Positions 54,994 through 63,990 are shown, counted from the first letter of the stretch. The stretch: 64,000 bases of DNA from Reyranella sp. (GCF_004296935.1 NZ_SCVH01000017.1:50357-114356); one strand, 5' to 3'. Program-made: numbers and translations. The notes: generated by a model from the letters alone, not told the origin.

Positions 54994-55733
54994 GCATGGC
55001 AGGGGCCACGACCTCCCGGCGCGACAGCCAGACGTCGTCGATGAAGCCCAGCGTGCTGATCGTCGAGGACGAGACGGCACTGGTCGAGCTGCTGCGCTAC
55101 AACCTCGAGCAGTCGGGCTTCCGCGTCGCCGTCGCCGGCGACGGCGAGGAGGCACTGGCCTCGGTCCAGGACGATGTGCCCGACCTCATCCTGCTCGACT
55201 GGATGCTGCCGCTGATGTCGGGCATCGAGGTCTGCCGCCAGCTCCGCCGCCAGACCTCGACCGCCAACGTGCCCATCATCATGCTGACGGCGCGCGGTGA
55301 GGAAGGCGACCGGGTGCGCGGGCTCGACGCCGGCGCCGACGATTACGTCTCCAAGCCGTTCTCGCCCACCGAACTGGTCGCGCGCATCCGTGCCGTGCTG
55401 CGGCGCATCCGCCCGGCGCTCGCCGACGAGGCGCTCTCCTACGCCGACATCGTGATGGACCTGGTGGCCCATCGGGTCATCCGGGCCGGCAAGCCCGTTC
55501 ACCTCGGCCCCACCGAATTCCGTCTGCTGCGCCATTTCATGGAGCATCCCGGCCGTGTCTTCTCGCGCGAGCAGCTGCTCGATTCGGTGTGGGGCAAGGA
55601 TGTCTATGTCGAGGCCCGCACCGTCGACGTCCATATCCGCCGTTTGCGCATGGCGCTGAACGGCGAGAGCCAGGCCGACCTCATCCGCACCGTCCGCGCC
55701 GCTGGCTACGCCCTGGACTCGACGCCGGGCTGA
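54990..55733 (+). CDS. phoB: phosphate regulon response regulator
   Basis: From GTG 54990 (overlapping the phoU stop) 247 residues; the conserved protein begins at ATG 55041 with MKPSVLIVEDE. Receiver Asp is in LILLDWMLPLMSG, Lys in YVSKPF. The winged helix has LGPTEFRLLRHFMEHP and VEARTVDVHIRRLR, the PhoB recognition helix. It should bind the three-repeat Pho box before pstS. The cognate phoR is at 38323, not adjacent. Confidence 0.94.
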   Translation: MSMAGATTSRRDSQTSSMKPSVLIVEDETALVELLRYNLEQSGFRVAVAGDGEEALASVQDDVPDLILLDWMLPLMSGIEVCRQLRRQTSTANVPIIMLTARGEEGDRVRGLDAGADDYVSKPFSPTELVARIRAVLRRIRPALADEALSYADIVMDLVAHRVIRAGKPVHLGPTEFRLLRHFMEHPGRVFSREQLLDSVWGKDVYVEARTVDVHIRRLRMALNGESQADLIRTVRAAGYALDSTPG

Positions 55734-56131
55734 TTCATTCTTCTCTTCCGCTAACCCATCTTAATGATCCTCTCCGCCGCGTAGCGGGGGAGAGGAAGGG
55801 GCCCATTGCGCAGCAATGGGAAGGTGAGGTGGTGCTGGATACAAAGGCGATGTGCGGGTTGTGAGCGCGAAGACCCACCTCACCACAGGGCGGGGAATTA
55901 CCCCGCCCGACCCCACGCTCACGCGCGGGTCCCCTCCCTCTCCCCCCGCGAAGACGCAGGCGGAGAGGGCTTTCGGAGGATGAGGGCCCCGGAGGTTTTC
56001 CACACTGCCAGTCACGGTTTTGTAGCGTCCGGCCCTTAAACGGGGTTGCGCGTTCCCGGCCGGCAACCCCACGCCCCGCCCGGAACGGGCAGGTTCCCCC
56101 GGCGCGGTGACACCCCGACGCCGATTTACTG
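55734..56131. repeat. gene-free region of intergenic palindromic repeats
   Basis: No gene supported. From about 55768 to 55970 it consists of nested inverted repeats. CCTCTCCGCCGCG faces CGGGGGAGAGG; CCCATTGC-GCA-GCAATGGG is a perfect hairpin near 55801-55819; GGTGAGGTGG faces CCACCTCACC; and CCCTCCCTCTCC faces GGCGGAGAGGG. Such composite elements are common between genes in GC-rich alphaproteobacteria. The remainder to 56131 shows nothing further. Confidence 0.7.
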
Positions 56132-56168
56132 CCCCTCCTTCCCTCAGGAAGGAGGGGTTTCTTTTTCG
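56132..56168 (+). terminator. terminator after phoB
   Basis: Perfect 11-bp stem CCCCTCCTTCC / GGAAGGAGGGG with CTCA loop, followed by TTTCTTTTT. It serves rightward transcription from the pst-pho operon. The stop codon of the convergent permease lies in its loop. Confidence 0.85.
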
Positions 56169-57532
56169 AAGCGGCGGCGCACCACCATCGCCAGCACGAA
56201 GGCCGGCAGGCCGAGCAGCGCGGTGTAGACGAAGAAGATCGCGTAGCCGCCGAACTTGTAGGTGGCGGAGAATTCCTCCTGCAGCCGATCGACGACCCAG
56301 CCCGACGAACCGCCCAGCAGCTTGCCGGGCAGCGTCATGATCGAGGTGAAGAGCGCGTACTGCGTGGCCGTGTAGGCAGTGTTGGTGAGTCCCGACAGGA
56401 AGGCGATGAAGATCGAGCCCGACATGCCGCCCACGAGATTGTCGATGCTGATGGCGATGGTGAGGATCGTCGTGTCGGGACTGCCGACCAGGGCGAGCCA
56501 CGAGAAGGTGAGGTTGCTCGCCGCGATCAGGAAGACCGCCGGCATGAGCAACCGCGCGGCACCCATTCGGAACACCAGCGCGCCGCCCAGCAGCGCGCCC
56601 AGGATCGACATCACAAAGCCGTAGATCTTGGAGACGTTGGCAATCTGGTCCTTGGTGAACCCGAGGTCGATATAGAACGGGTTTGCCATGACGCCCATGG
56701 CGATGTCGGACAGCCGGAAGAGACCGATGAACAGCAGCAGGACCACCGCCAGCCAGCCGTAGCGCACGAAGAAGTCGACGAAGGGGCAGACGATGGCGCC
56801 GTAGACGAAGACCAGCGCCTGACGCACCCAGTTGGGCAGATGGCCGGTGCGGTCGGCAAAATCCGCGACCTTGCCTTCGACCTCGGCGGCGCCCGCCGAG
56901 ATCCTTCGTTCGGGCTCGGAGATGACGAATGTGGTGACGATGCCGACAAGACCGAGCGCCGCCATCGTCTGGTAAGCCGCGAGCCAGGAGACGAACTCGG
57001 CGATGTAGAGCGCGCCTGCGCCAGCCGCGAGCACGGCGATCCGATAGCCGAGCTGGTACGTGGCGGCGGTAGCGCCCTGCAGGCTGGCATCGGTCGCTTC
57101 GATGCGGAAGGCATCGAGGGCAATGTCCTGCGTCGCCGAGGAAAAGGCGACGAGCAGCGCGAAGGCCACCATCCACCAGAGATCGGTGCGTGGATCGCAG
57201 AACGCCATGCCGAGCAGACCGCCCGCGATGCCGGTCTGCGCCAGCAGCATCCACGAGCGGCGGCGGCCGAGCCAGCGCGTCAGCAGCGGCAGCGGCACGC
57301 GGTCGACCACCGGCGACCACACGAACTTGAAGGAGTAGGTGATGCCGATCCAGCTCACGAACCCGATGGCGGTGCGGCTGATGCCGAATTCGCGCAACCA
57401 CGCCGATAGCGTGGAGAAGACCAGCAGGAACGGAAGCCCGGCCGAGAAGCCCAGGAACAACAGCTGGACGACCCGCGGATGGCCGTAGGTGGCCAGCGCC
57501 TCGCGCCAGCTTCGGGTCTGCACGTCGCTCAT
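56144..57532 (-). CDS. AmpG-like MFS permease
   Basis: 462 residues, 12-14 helices. FLGFSAGLPFLLVFSTLSAWLREFGISRTAIGF at the N-terminus, KFVWSPVVDRV and SSATQDIALDAFRIE are typical of AmpG, which imports GlcNAc-anhydroMurNAc muropeptides for cell-wall recycling. No beta-lactamase or ampR is adjacent. Function by family resemblance. Confidence 0.87.
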   Translation of the reverse strand: MSDVQTRSWREALATYGHPRVVQLLFLGFSAGLPFLLVFSTLSAWLREFGISRTAIGFVSWIGITYSFKFVWSPVVDRVPLPLLTRWLGRRRSWMLLAQTGIAGGLLGMAFCDPRTDLWWMVAFALLVAFSSATQDIALDAFRIEATDASLQGATAATYQLGYRIAVLAAGAGALYIAEFVSWLAAYQTMAALGLVGIVTTFVISEPERRISAGAAEVEGKVADFADRTGHLPNWVRQALVFVYGAIVCPFVDFFVRYGWLAVVLLLFIGLFRLSDIAMGVMANPFYIDLGFTKDQIANVSKIYGFVMSILGALLGGALVFRMGAARLLMPAVFLIAASNLTFSWLALVGSPDTTILTIAISIDNLVGGMSGSIFIAFLSGLTNTAYTATQYALFTSIMTLPGKLLGGSSGWVVDRLQEEFSATYKFGGYAIFFVYTALLGLPAFVLAMVVRRRFEKETPPS

Positions 57533-57638
57533 GACCCCCTCCGGCCTTCGGCCACCTCCCCCGAAGACGGGGGAGGAGTCGGATTCATCTCCTCCCCCGT
57601 CATACGGGGGAGGTGCCCCGAAGGGGCGGAGGGGGTGA
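57533..57638. repeat. tandem intergenic palindromes
   Basis: Two hairpins CCTCCCCCG-aag-acGGGGGAGG and CCTCCCCCGT-cat-ACGGGGGAGG, bracketed by CCCCCTCCG and CGGAGGGGG, fill the gap between the leftward pfkB and ampG-like genes. Typical dispersed intergenic repeats. Confidence 0.75.
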
Positions 57639-58616
57639 TCAAATCAGGCCCTTCAGCGCCTGCTCGGGCCGCGCGCCGACATGGGAGATGACCTCGGCGG
57701 CGGCGACGCCGCCCAGCCGGGCGCATTCGGCGAGCGGTTTGCCGTGCGTGAAGCCGAAGAGGAAGCCGGCGGCGTAGAGATCGCCCGCCCCCGTGGTGTC
57801 GACGACCTTGGCCACCGGTGCTGCCGGTACGGCATGGGTTTCCTTGCCCTTGATGACGAGCGAGCCTTTCTCGCTGCGGGTGAGGGCGGCGATCTTGGCT
57901 TCCAGGCGTGTCGCCTCGAGGGCCTCCTCGAACGTTTCGACCTGGTAGAGCGATTTGATCTCGGCTTCGTTGCCGAACAGGATGTCGACCTTGTCGCGGA
58001 TCAGGGCGCGGAACTCGTCGCGGTAGCGGTGGACGCAGAACGAATCTGACAAGGTGATCGAGACCAGCCGGCCGGCGGCGTGGGCGGCGTCGAAGGCCTT
58101 GAGCACGGCCTGCTTGGCGGCCGGTGCATCCCACAGGTAGCCCTCGACATAGGTCACCTGGGCGCTCGCCACGCGCTTGGCGTCGATGTCGGCCGGCCCA
58201 AGGCCGGTGCAGGCGCCGAGATAGGTGTTCATGGTGCGCTGCGCGTCGGGCGTCACCATGATCAGGCAGCGCGCGGTGGCCGGGCCCTCCGTTGCACTCG
58301 GCGTTTCGAACGACACGCCCATTGCCTTGATGTCATGGCCGAACACGGAGCCCAACTGGTCGTTGCGCACCTTGCCGATGTAGGCACCCCTGCCGCCGAA
58401 CGAGGCGACGCCCGCCATGGTGTTGCCGCAGGAGCCGCCGGAGACTTCGATGCCGGGACCCATGGCAGCGTAGAGTGTCTCCGCCCGCGCCTCGTCGATC
58501 AGCATCATGCTGCCCTTCACCAGGCCATGCTGGCCGAGGAAGGCCTCGTCGGAATGTGAAATGACGTCGACGATGGCGTTGCCGATTCCCAGGACGTCGA
58601 AGGCGGCGGATGTCAT
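57639..58616 (-). CDS. PfkB-family carbohydrate/adenosine kinase
   Basis: 325 residues. N-terminal VSGGSCGNTMAGVASFGGRGAYIGKV (sugar site) and C-terminal DTTGAGDLYAAGFLFG (anion hole and catalytic Asp). GNAIVDVISHSDEAFL at the start and the lid region resemble the adenosine kinase-like group of alphaproteobacteria. It phosphorylates a ribosyl or sugar hydroxyl with ATP. Confidence 0.9.
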   Translation of the reverse strand: MTSAAFDVLGIGNAIVDVISHSDEAFLGQHGLVKGSMMLIDEARAETLYAAMGPGIEVSGGSCGNTMAGVASFGGRGAYIGKVRNDQLGSVFGHDIKAMGVSFETPSATEGPATARCLIMVTPDAQRTMNTYLGACTGLGPADIDAKRVASAQVTYVEGYLWDAPAAKQAVLKAFDAAHAAGRLVSITLSDSFCVHRYRDEFRALIRDKVDILFGNEAEIKSLYQVETFEEALEATRLEAKIAALTRSEKGSLVIKGKETHAVPAAPVAKVVDTTGAGDLYAAGFLFGFTHGKPLAECARLGGVAAAEVISHVGARPEQALKGLI

Positions 58617-58671
58617 GAAATCTCCTGAATGTCTGCAAGCGTGTTCGGACTGGACGTCATCAAAAAGCCGA

Positions 58672-58743
58672 TGTCATCCCGAGCGTGGCGAGGGACCCTT
58701 GGTCATCTGCAGTAAAAGATCCCTCACTACGTTCGGGATGACA
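58672..58743. repeat. dispersed TCATCCCGAGCG intergenic palindrome
   Basis: TGTCATCCCGAGCGTGGCGA faces the near-complement ending GTTCGGGATGACA, with inner GGGACCCTT / AGATCCC arms. A widespread bacterial intergenic repeat type; noted here as a single copy between pfkB and the DsrE gene. Confidence 0.8.
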
Positions 58744-58786
58744 CCGATGTGCGGCGAAGGACGACGCCATGTAAGCGAAATCCACC

Positions 58787-59182
58787 CTAAAGCGAAACCA
58801 GGTGCATGCCCGGCTTGGTCTCTTCCAGCAAGGTCACGATCCCGGCGATGGTGAAGGGAACGTCGGCGCGCAGGCTGGCGCGGTCGATGTCGAGCGAGCG
58901 CAGGCCCATTTCGCACACGATGAAGCGGCAGCCAAGTTCCACGCAGGCCTGCAGCAGCGTTTCGAAGTCGCCGACGCCGCGCTCGCGGTTGATCACGTCG
59001 CGGCCCCAATCCTCGAGTGCCGGCGGCGGGCCCGTGAGGGCGCGGATGCCGCCCATGGTGAAGAACAGGACAGCCGGCTTGTTGACCGCCAGCGCCGCGG
59101 CGGCCAGCGCCAGGGCGTAGTGGGCGCTCTCATAGTCGCCGGCGCGCAGGATGATCGAGAGACCGCCTTCCGGAGTCTTCAT
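58787..59182 (-). CDS. DsrE/DsrF-like family protein
   Basis: 131 residues from ATG at 59182; TTG 59209 would overlap the moeB-like stop. SIILRAGDYESAHYALALAAAALAVNKPAVLFFTMGGI is the DsrE-fold start, with a Cys in QACVELGCRFIVCEMGL at the position of the sulfur-carrying Cys of some members. It follows the ThiF/MoeB-type E1 gene, so a sulfur-relay link is plausible but unproven. Confidence 0.8.
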   Translation of the reverse strand: MKTPEGGLSIILRAGDYESAHYALALAAAALAVNKPAVLFFTMGGIRALTGPPPALEDWGRDVINRERGVGDFETLLQACVELGCRFIVCEMGLRSLDIDRASLRADVPFTIAGIVTLLEETKPGMHLVSL

Positions 59183-59195
59183 GGCTTGCTGCCCA

Positions 59196-59969
59196 TCATG
59201 ACTTGCCACACGTCGGGCAGTCGGCGCGTTTGGTGATCGCGATCTCCTCGAACGAGGCGTCGAGCGCGTCGTAGGTCACGAGCCGGCCCGACAGGGACCG
59301 GCCGATGCCCAAAATCTCCTTCACCACTTCGGTGGCCTGCAGCGCCCCCAGGGTGCCGGCCAGCGCGCCCAGCACGCCCGCCTGGGCGCAGCTCGGCACG
59401 GCGTCTTCGGAGGGAGCTGCCGGAAAGATGCAGCGCAGGCAGGGATGCTCCGGCCCGTGCCACGCCTTGTAGGTCGAGATCTGGCCGTCGAAACGAAGTA
59501 TCGCGGCAGAAACCAGAATCTTTTTGAGGCGATAGCAGGTGTCGTTCAGCAGATAGCGCGTGGCGAAGTTGTCGCTGCCGTCGGCCACGATGTCGTAGTC
59601 GGCGAGGATCCGCTCGGCGTTGTGCGCGGCGAGCTGCTCGTCGTGCGGGCGTACGTGGACTTCCGGATTGATGTCGCCGAGCGCGCGCCGGGCACTCTCC
59701 ACCTTGGAGACGCCCACATCGGCGGTGCGATGGATGACCTGGCGCTGCAGGTTGGAGAGGTCGATCGTATCGTGGTCGATCACGCCCAGCGTGCCGATGC
59801 CGGCGGCGGCGAGATACTGCAGGAGGGGTGCGCCGAGGCCGCCGGCGCCGACCACCAGTACCCTCGCGGCGATCAGCCGCGCCTGGCCCACGCCGCCGAT
59901 CTCCGCCAGCACGATGTGGCGCGCGTATCGGCGGATCTGCGGCTCGGTGAGGTCGGGCAGCGACGTCAT
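59196..59969 (-). CDS. moeB: MoeB/ThiF-type adenylyltransferase (E1-like)
   Basis: 257 residues from ATG at 59969. RYARHIVLAEIGGVGQARL and VLVVGAGGLGAPLLQYLAAAGIGTLGVIDHDTIDLSNLQRQ form the nucleotide site. Zinc Cys pairs are HPCLRC and CPTC. Cys in VPSCAQAGVLG is the usual position. It adenylates the C-terminal Gly-Gly of MoaD or ThiS. No rhodanese domain is attached, so it is the short MoeB form. Confidence 0.92.
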   Translation of the reverse strand: MTSLPDLTEPQIRRYARHIVLAEIGGVGQARLIAARVLVVGAGGLGAPLLQYLAAAGIGTLGVIDHDTIDLSNLQRQVIHRTADVGVSKVESARRALGDINPEVHVRPHDEQLAAHNAERILADYDIVADGSDNFATRYLLNDTCYRLKKILVSAAILRFDGQISTYKAWHGPEHPCLRCIFPAAPSEDAVPSCAQAGVLGALAGTLGALQATEVVKEILGIGRSLSGRLVTYDALDASFEEIAITKRADCPTCGKS

Positions 59970-60020
59970 GGTCCGCTTATAGCATGGGACCATGCGACCA
60001 ATGCTGCTACAGCCTGCCCG

Positions 60021-61241
60021 ATGACCTCGACCCCAACTTCGACCAGTGGCCGCCCGACCCTGACGCCGGTCCTGTTGATCCTGCTGGCGTTGCTGTCGTC
60101 GTTCACGCCGCTGTCGATCGACATGTACCTGCCGGCGCTGCCGGTGATCGCCGTCGATCTCAGGGGCACCGCGGGCGACATCCAGCTCACGCTCTCGGCC
60201 TTCATGATCGCCTTCGGCCTCGGCCAGATCTTCTATGGCCCGGCCGGTGACCGCTTCGGCCGTCGCCCGGTCGTCCTGGTGGGCCTCGCCATCTACGTCG
60301 TGACCAGCATCGGCTGTGCCTTCGCGCTCGAGGCCGGGCACTTGGTCGGGCTGCGGTTCATGCAGGGGCTGGCGGCCTGCGGCGGCGTGGTGCTGGCGCG
60401 TACGATGGTGCGCGACCTCGCCGAAAAGGACCAGGCGGCGCGGGCCATGTCGCTGATGATGGCCTGCACCTCGATCGCGCCCATGCTGGCGCCGCTGATC
60501 GGCGGGCAGGTCCTGTGGTTCCTGGGCTGGCGCGCCATCTTCTGGGTGCTGGCGGCGATCGGCGCGATGGCGCTGGTGCTCGCCTGGATCCGCCTGCCGG
60601 AGACGCTGCGGCCGGAATACCGCCAGCCGCTGGTGCTGTCGTCCATCCTGAAGCGCTTCGGCGAATTGTTCCGGCACAAGGCGTTCATGGGGTACGCCTT
60701 CACCGGCGCGTTCCAGTTCGCTGCGCTTTTCTCGTTCCTGTCGGGATCGCCGTTCGTGTTCATCGAGCGCTACGGCGTGGCGCCGCGCCACTTCGGCCTG
60801 ATCTTCGGCGGCATGGTCGTGTTCATGACGGTCGGCAGCCTGCTCAATGCCCGCTTCGCGCCGGTGTTCGGCGCCGGCAGGATTCTTCGCTACGCCGTGA
60901 TCGTGCCGGCGGTCGCCGGCCCTGCGGCGATGGTGATGGGCTGGATCGAGGCGCGCACCGGCGCGATCGGCCTGTGGCCGTTCCTGCTCTGCCTCGTGCC
61001 GCAGTTGGCCACCATCAGCCTGATCGGCCCCAACTCCATGGCCATGGCGCTGCAGCGCTATCCCCACATGGCGGGGACCGCCTCGTCGCTGATGGGCGTG
61101 ATGACGTTCAGCATCGGCGCCGCCTTCGGCGCGATGGTGGGCCAGGCGCTGGACGGCACCATCGTGCCGATGACGACGGCGATGGGCCTGGCCGGGATCC
61201 TCTGCCTGTTGTCGAACCGGCTGCTGGTGAAAAAGGGCTAG
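60021..61241 (+). CDS. Bcr/CflA-family drug:proton antiporter
   Basis: 406 residues from ATG at 60021, 12 helices. SSFTPLSIDMYLPALPVIAVDL and the motif-A loop FYGPAGDRFGRRPVVLVG mark the Bcr/CflA (DHA1) group, with GLRFMQGLAACGGVVLARTMVRDL. It likely exports bicyclomycin-like or other small compounds. Its final 44 codons are duplicated, diverged, at 63694-63828 beyond the KAP gene. The stop overlaps the convergent KAP stop. Confidence 0.93.
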   Translation: MTSTPTSTSGRPTLTPVLLILLALLSSFTPLSIDMYLPALPVIAVDLRGTAGDIQLTLSAFMIAFGLGQIFYGPAGDRFGRRPVVLVGLAIYVVTSIGCAFALEAGHLVGLRFMQGLAACGGVVLARTMVRDLAEKDQAARAMSLMMACTSIAPMLAPLIGGQVLWFLGWRAIFWVLAAIGAMALVLAWIRLPETLRPEYRQPLVLSSILKRFGELFRHKAFMGYAFTGAFQFAALFSFLSGSPFVFIERYGVAPRHFGLIFGGMVVFMTVGSLLNARFAPVFGAGRILRYAVIVPAVAGPAAMVMGWIEARTGAIGLWPFLLCLVPQLATISLIGPNSMAMALQRYPHMAGTASSLMGVMTFSIGAAFGAMVGQALDGTIVPMTTAMGLAGILCLLSNRLLVKKG

Positions 61242-63505
61242 TCATAGTCAGAGAAGCTATCATCTGACTTGCCGGCTTTCCTTCTCTCAAGGGCCTTTTC
61301 GAAGGCCTGTAGCGCACGTACGTCCGCCTCGGTCAGAGATCCCTTGGACTCTTCCTTTGTCTTGTGTTCGATCACTTCGATCGAGGTAAAGTCTTCAAGG
61401 TACTTAAGACGCGTCGTCCATTTATCTCGGCTGACGCGATCGCCAACTGTATGAACCACGGAGCGGACGGTTATTGCTCGAAGAAACGCCAAAGCACCCC
61501 CGGGAAGTTCGAGCAGTTCTTTCACCCATCCTCTAGGCGCGCTCTCGTCCGCAAATTCCCGCCATGTATAGAGGTTGCCGAGAAGATGCGGCGAGTTAGC
61601 GAACTGTAAAGGCTCCTGCGCAGCCCTAGCGCTTACCTTAACTACCCAGACGGCCTTTGCCGATACCAATTGATCCTCAGTGAACAGAAGCCACGACCTA
61701 TCGTCTGCTTTTTCTCTCCGTGATATATCTCCACTTATTAGTCTGGCAGGAACGGACAGGCCCTGTGAACCCTTCAAGGCTTCAATTACGATTTCTCCGC
61801 GCCTATCCAGCGGCTGGATGCGACGCATATGCCAGAGCGCAGCGCGAACAACGTACATATGAGGACCTACGAAAGCCCCAACATCGTCAACCAGATCATC
61901 CCCAATATCGAACAATGCAAGAAGGAACTGCTCGGTGTTTTCGACCGGTATCTTTTCCTTGTAGTCATCTAGACGAGCGAGAACTGCATCAAGCAGCCCT
62001 CTTCCCTGGAATTCCCTAATAGTCGCAACAAAGTCTTCTCGATGGGCAGTTGCACCTAGTAGAGCCACGAAATCGGACTCAGATGTGGTTTTCTCTCGAA
62101 GGCCAAATTCAAAATATCGATCAAAGAAGACTGAAGAGCAGATTCGACGATCAGTCGTCCAACGGGCGTGCCAGTCTGGGCCATACGCCGAGCCGCCGAA
62201 AACTCTCGCAACGCTCGGGAAGAGTTCCTTTAACAATTCCTCCACTGCACTTTTTCGTTCTGGGGCCACGAAGCTCAGAAGGTCTTTCACAGACTGCCCG
62301 TGAGCTGCAACCGCGGCGGCGTCACGCCCTTGAGCAGAAATGAGTAGAGATTGCGATCTGCTGAGAGCTCGATGCAAGTCGGGTTCAAAAACGCGCAATG
62401 TTTCTATTGCGATAAGATCAATTTGATTGACTTCAAAAGCTTCGGCACTTTTGAACAGTTCCATATGAACTGCGAGTGTCGACAAGAATCGTTTAATGTG
62501 ACGAATATTTTGGAAATAGTAATGAAGACTACCCAAGTAGATATTGCCCCAGCGTGTCCGATCGAACGCGATAGCCCCTCTTAAATTGTTGAGCAATCCA
62601 TCGAGTCCATCAAAGAGCATGCGATTCAATCGGCCAGGATCAATCGATGGCAGATCGAAATGTAGATCGACTATTTTCTCAAGGTAGGCACGTCCGTTTA
62701 CACTCTTTGTAGTTAGGTGTTTCTCAACGATATCCTTCTGAAAAAGAAGGAGATACATAAGATTCGGGAAGTCGGCGTTTGCCTTAACGTGTTGAAACAG
62801 CTGGTTCGTCTCATTCTTGTTCAGGCGATCGATATCATCGACGATAACCAAAACTGGTCTGTTGAGCTTCGCTAAATCTTGTTTTAACTCCTTCTTAAGT
62901 TCCTCGAGTGGAACCTCATCCACTAGTGTGCCGATCCACTCCGAAACTTTTGACGCGAATCGCCCGCTGAGACGCAAAACTGACGTTACCGCCGCAAGTG
63001 CTGCGGCGATCAACGCAAACCAGATTGCGACCGTTGGATTCGAAATTACCGATGCTGTTAGACCCAAAAATGCCGCAATAGACATAAGGATTGGGATTGC
63101 ATCTATGGCGCTGTCTATTGCCTCAGAACTCAAAGTCAGCAATTTCCCATACCGCTGCCAACGCTGCGCGCGCTGAGATCCGCTAATGGTCTTGTCGATG
63201 CGACGTAGTGCTATCCAAACTTCTCGAAAAAATGCTTTCGCCGCTTCGTTTTGGTCTGGCCATTTCCATGGATTGAACTCGACGACGTACGGCGCCTCTT
63301 TGCCGGTTGTCTCAAGGGTTCTCAGAATCATGTTCTTGAGGGAGGATTTGCCAGTTCCCCAAGGACCAGAGAGCGCAATCGTTAAGCTTTCATCACCCTT
63401 CCATCGCGAAATAGTTGAGGCAACGATCTTGGCGAAGTGGCTTCGCCCGAGAGTATCTTCCTCGGGCGATTCGATCGGTCGATCAACAACTATGGTCTCA
63501 GCCAT
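61238..63505 (-). CDS. KAP-family P-loop NTPase with two membrane helices
   Basis: 755 residues from ATG at 63505. Walker A is SGPWGTGKSS near residue 50, followed by the KAP-typical VVEFNPWKWPDQNEAAKAFF. Two hydrophobic helices lie at about 138-180, between Walker A and B. Walker B is VLVIVDDIDRL at about 218-228. The C-terminal ~400 residues are helical and unrecognised. KAP NTPases occur in prokaryotic defence loci and on mobile elements. Base composition is far more AT-rich than neighbours, indicating recent transfer. It is alone between bcr and a bcr 3' fragment. Confidence 0.9.
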   Translation of the reverse strand: MAETIVVDRPIESPEEDTLGRSHFAKIVASTISRWKGDESLTIALSGPWGTGKSSLKNMILRTLETTGKEAPYVVEFNPWKWPDQNEAAKAFFREVWIALRRIDKTISGSQRAQRWQRYGKLLTLSSEAIDSAIDAIPILMSIAAFLGLTASVISNPTVAIWFALIAAALAAVTSVLRLSGRFASKVSEWIGTLVDEVPLEELKKELKQDLAKLNRPVLVIVDDIDRLNKNETNQLFQHVKANADFPNLMYLLLFQKDIVEKHLTTKSVNGRAYLEKIVDLHFDLPSIDPGRLNRMLFDGLDGLLNNLRGAIAFDRTRWGNIYLGSLHYYFQNIRHIKRFLSTLAVHMELFKSAEAFEVNQIDLIAIETLRVFEPDLHRALSRSQSLLISAQGRDAAAVAAHGQSVKDLLSFVAPERKSAVEELLKELFPSVARVFGGSAYGPDWHARWTTDRRICSSVFFDRYFEFGLREKTTSESDFVALLGATAHREDFVATIREFQGRGLLDAVLARLDDYKEKIPVENTEQFLLALFDIGDDLVDDVGAFVGPHMYVVRAALWHMRRIQPLDRRGEIVIEALKGSQGLSVPARLISGDISRREKADDRSWLLFTEDQLVSAKAVWVVKVSARAAQEPLQFANSPHLLGNLYTWREFADESAPRGWVKELLELPGGALAFLRAITVRSVVHTVGDRVSRDKWTTRLKYLEDFTSIEVIEHKTKEESKGSLTEADVRALQAFEKALERRKAGKSDDSFSDYD

Positions 63506-63511
63506 GGCCAC

Positions 63512-63676
63512 CGGCGCTTCGATGCGCTGATTGAGTAGAGTGGCAAACTTAGGGGGTTAATCGTGTGATCATCATAGCAAATTCAAAGTACAGGGTTGGT
63601 TTGTGTGCATAACCTTAAAGTGGAGAATAGTGTTGCTACATTTAATGGCCTAGTAGCGGACATCACCTTGTCGCTG
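63512..63676. other. AT-rich upstream region of the KAP gene
   Basis: Intergenic and of island-like composition. It should hold the promoter for the leftward KAP gene; no clear -35/-10 or operator is evident. The AT-rich part ends abruptly at about 63676, where GC-rich bcr-like sequence resumes. Confidence 0.45.
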
Positions 63677-63828
63677 TCGCTGATGGGGGGCAGTTCGGCA
63701 TCGGCGCCGCCTTCGGCGCCGTCGTCGGCCAGGCGCTGAACGGCACCATCGTGCCGATGACCACCGCCATGGGTCTCGCGGGGATCCTGTGCCTGCTGTC
63801 GAACCGGCTGCTGGTACCGCGCAGTTAA
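63677..63828 (+). pseudogene. 3' fragment of a bcr/cflA gene
   Basis: From TTC at 63694 the frame encodes 44 residues ending VPRS, matching the last 44 of the intact exporter at 38 positions, with many synonymous differences. A shared TCGCTGATGGG marks the left limit, after which a few bases are missing. There is no start and no upstream domain, so it is a remnant. It lies directly before the promoter of the second structured RNA. Confidence 0.85.
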
Positions 63829-63830
63829 AG

Positions 63831-63990
63831 TTGACATTTCAGCAGGTTTTGGCCTATATTTCTGATAGGCTGGCGGGGATTGCGCCGGCCTCTTTCGTTC
63901 GTTCCGGCAAGACCTGCCCGCGGCCGTCCGCGGGTTCGCGCTTAGGCGCTTGGTGCAGCCGCCCTGGGTCCTGACCCAGGGGGTTAGAGC
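63831..63990 (+). ncRNA. structured RNA candidate, copy 2, with own promoter
   Basis: Same layout as 23512-23660: TTGACA at 63831-63836, 18-base spacer, TATATT at 63855-63860 inside GCCTAT-7-ATAGGC. Then come hairpins GCCGG/CCGGC, CCCGCGG/CCGCGGG, GCGC-TTAG-GCGC, and CCCTGGGT-CCTG-ACCCAGGG (63962-63981), then GGTTAGAGC. The window ends before a terminator is seen. Stem changes relative to copy 1 are compensated. Identity unknown; 6S-like is one possibility. Confidence 0.6.

Noticed and set aside
59445-60020. N-terminal extension of the Bcr/CflA gene
   Set aside because: It is antisense to moeB; the first membrane helix follows directly after ATG 60021.
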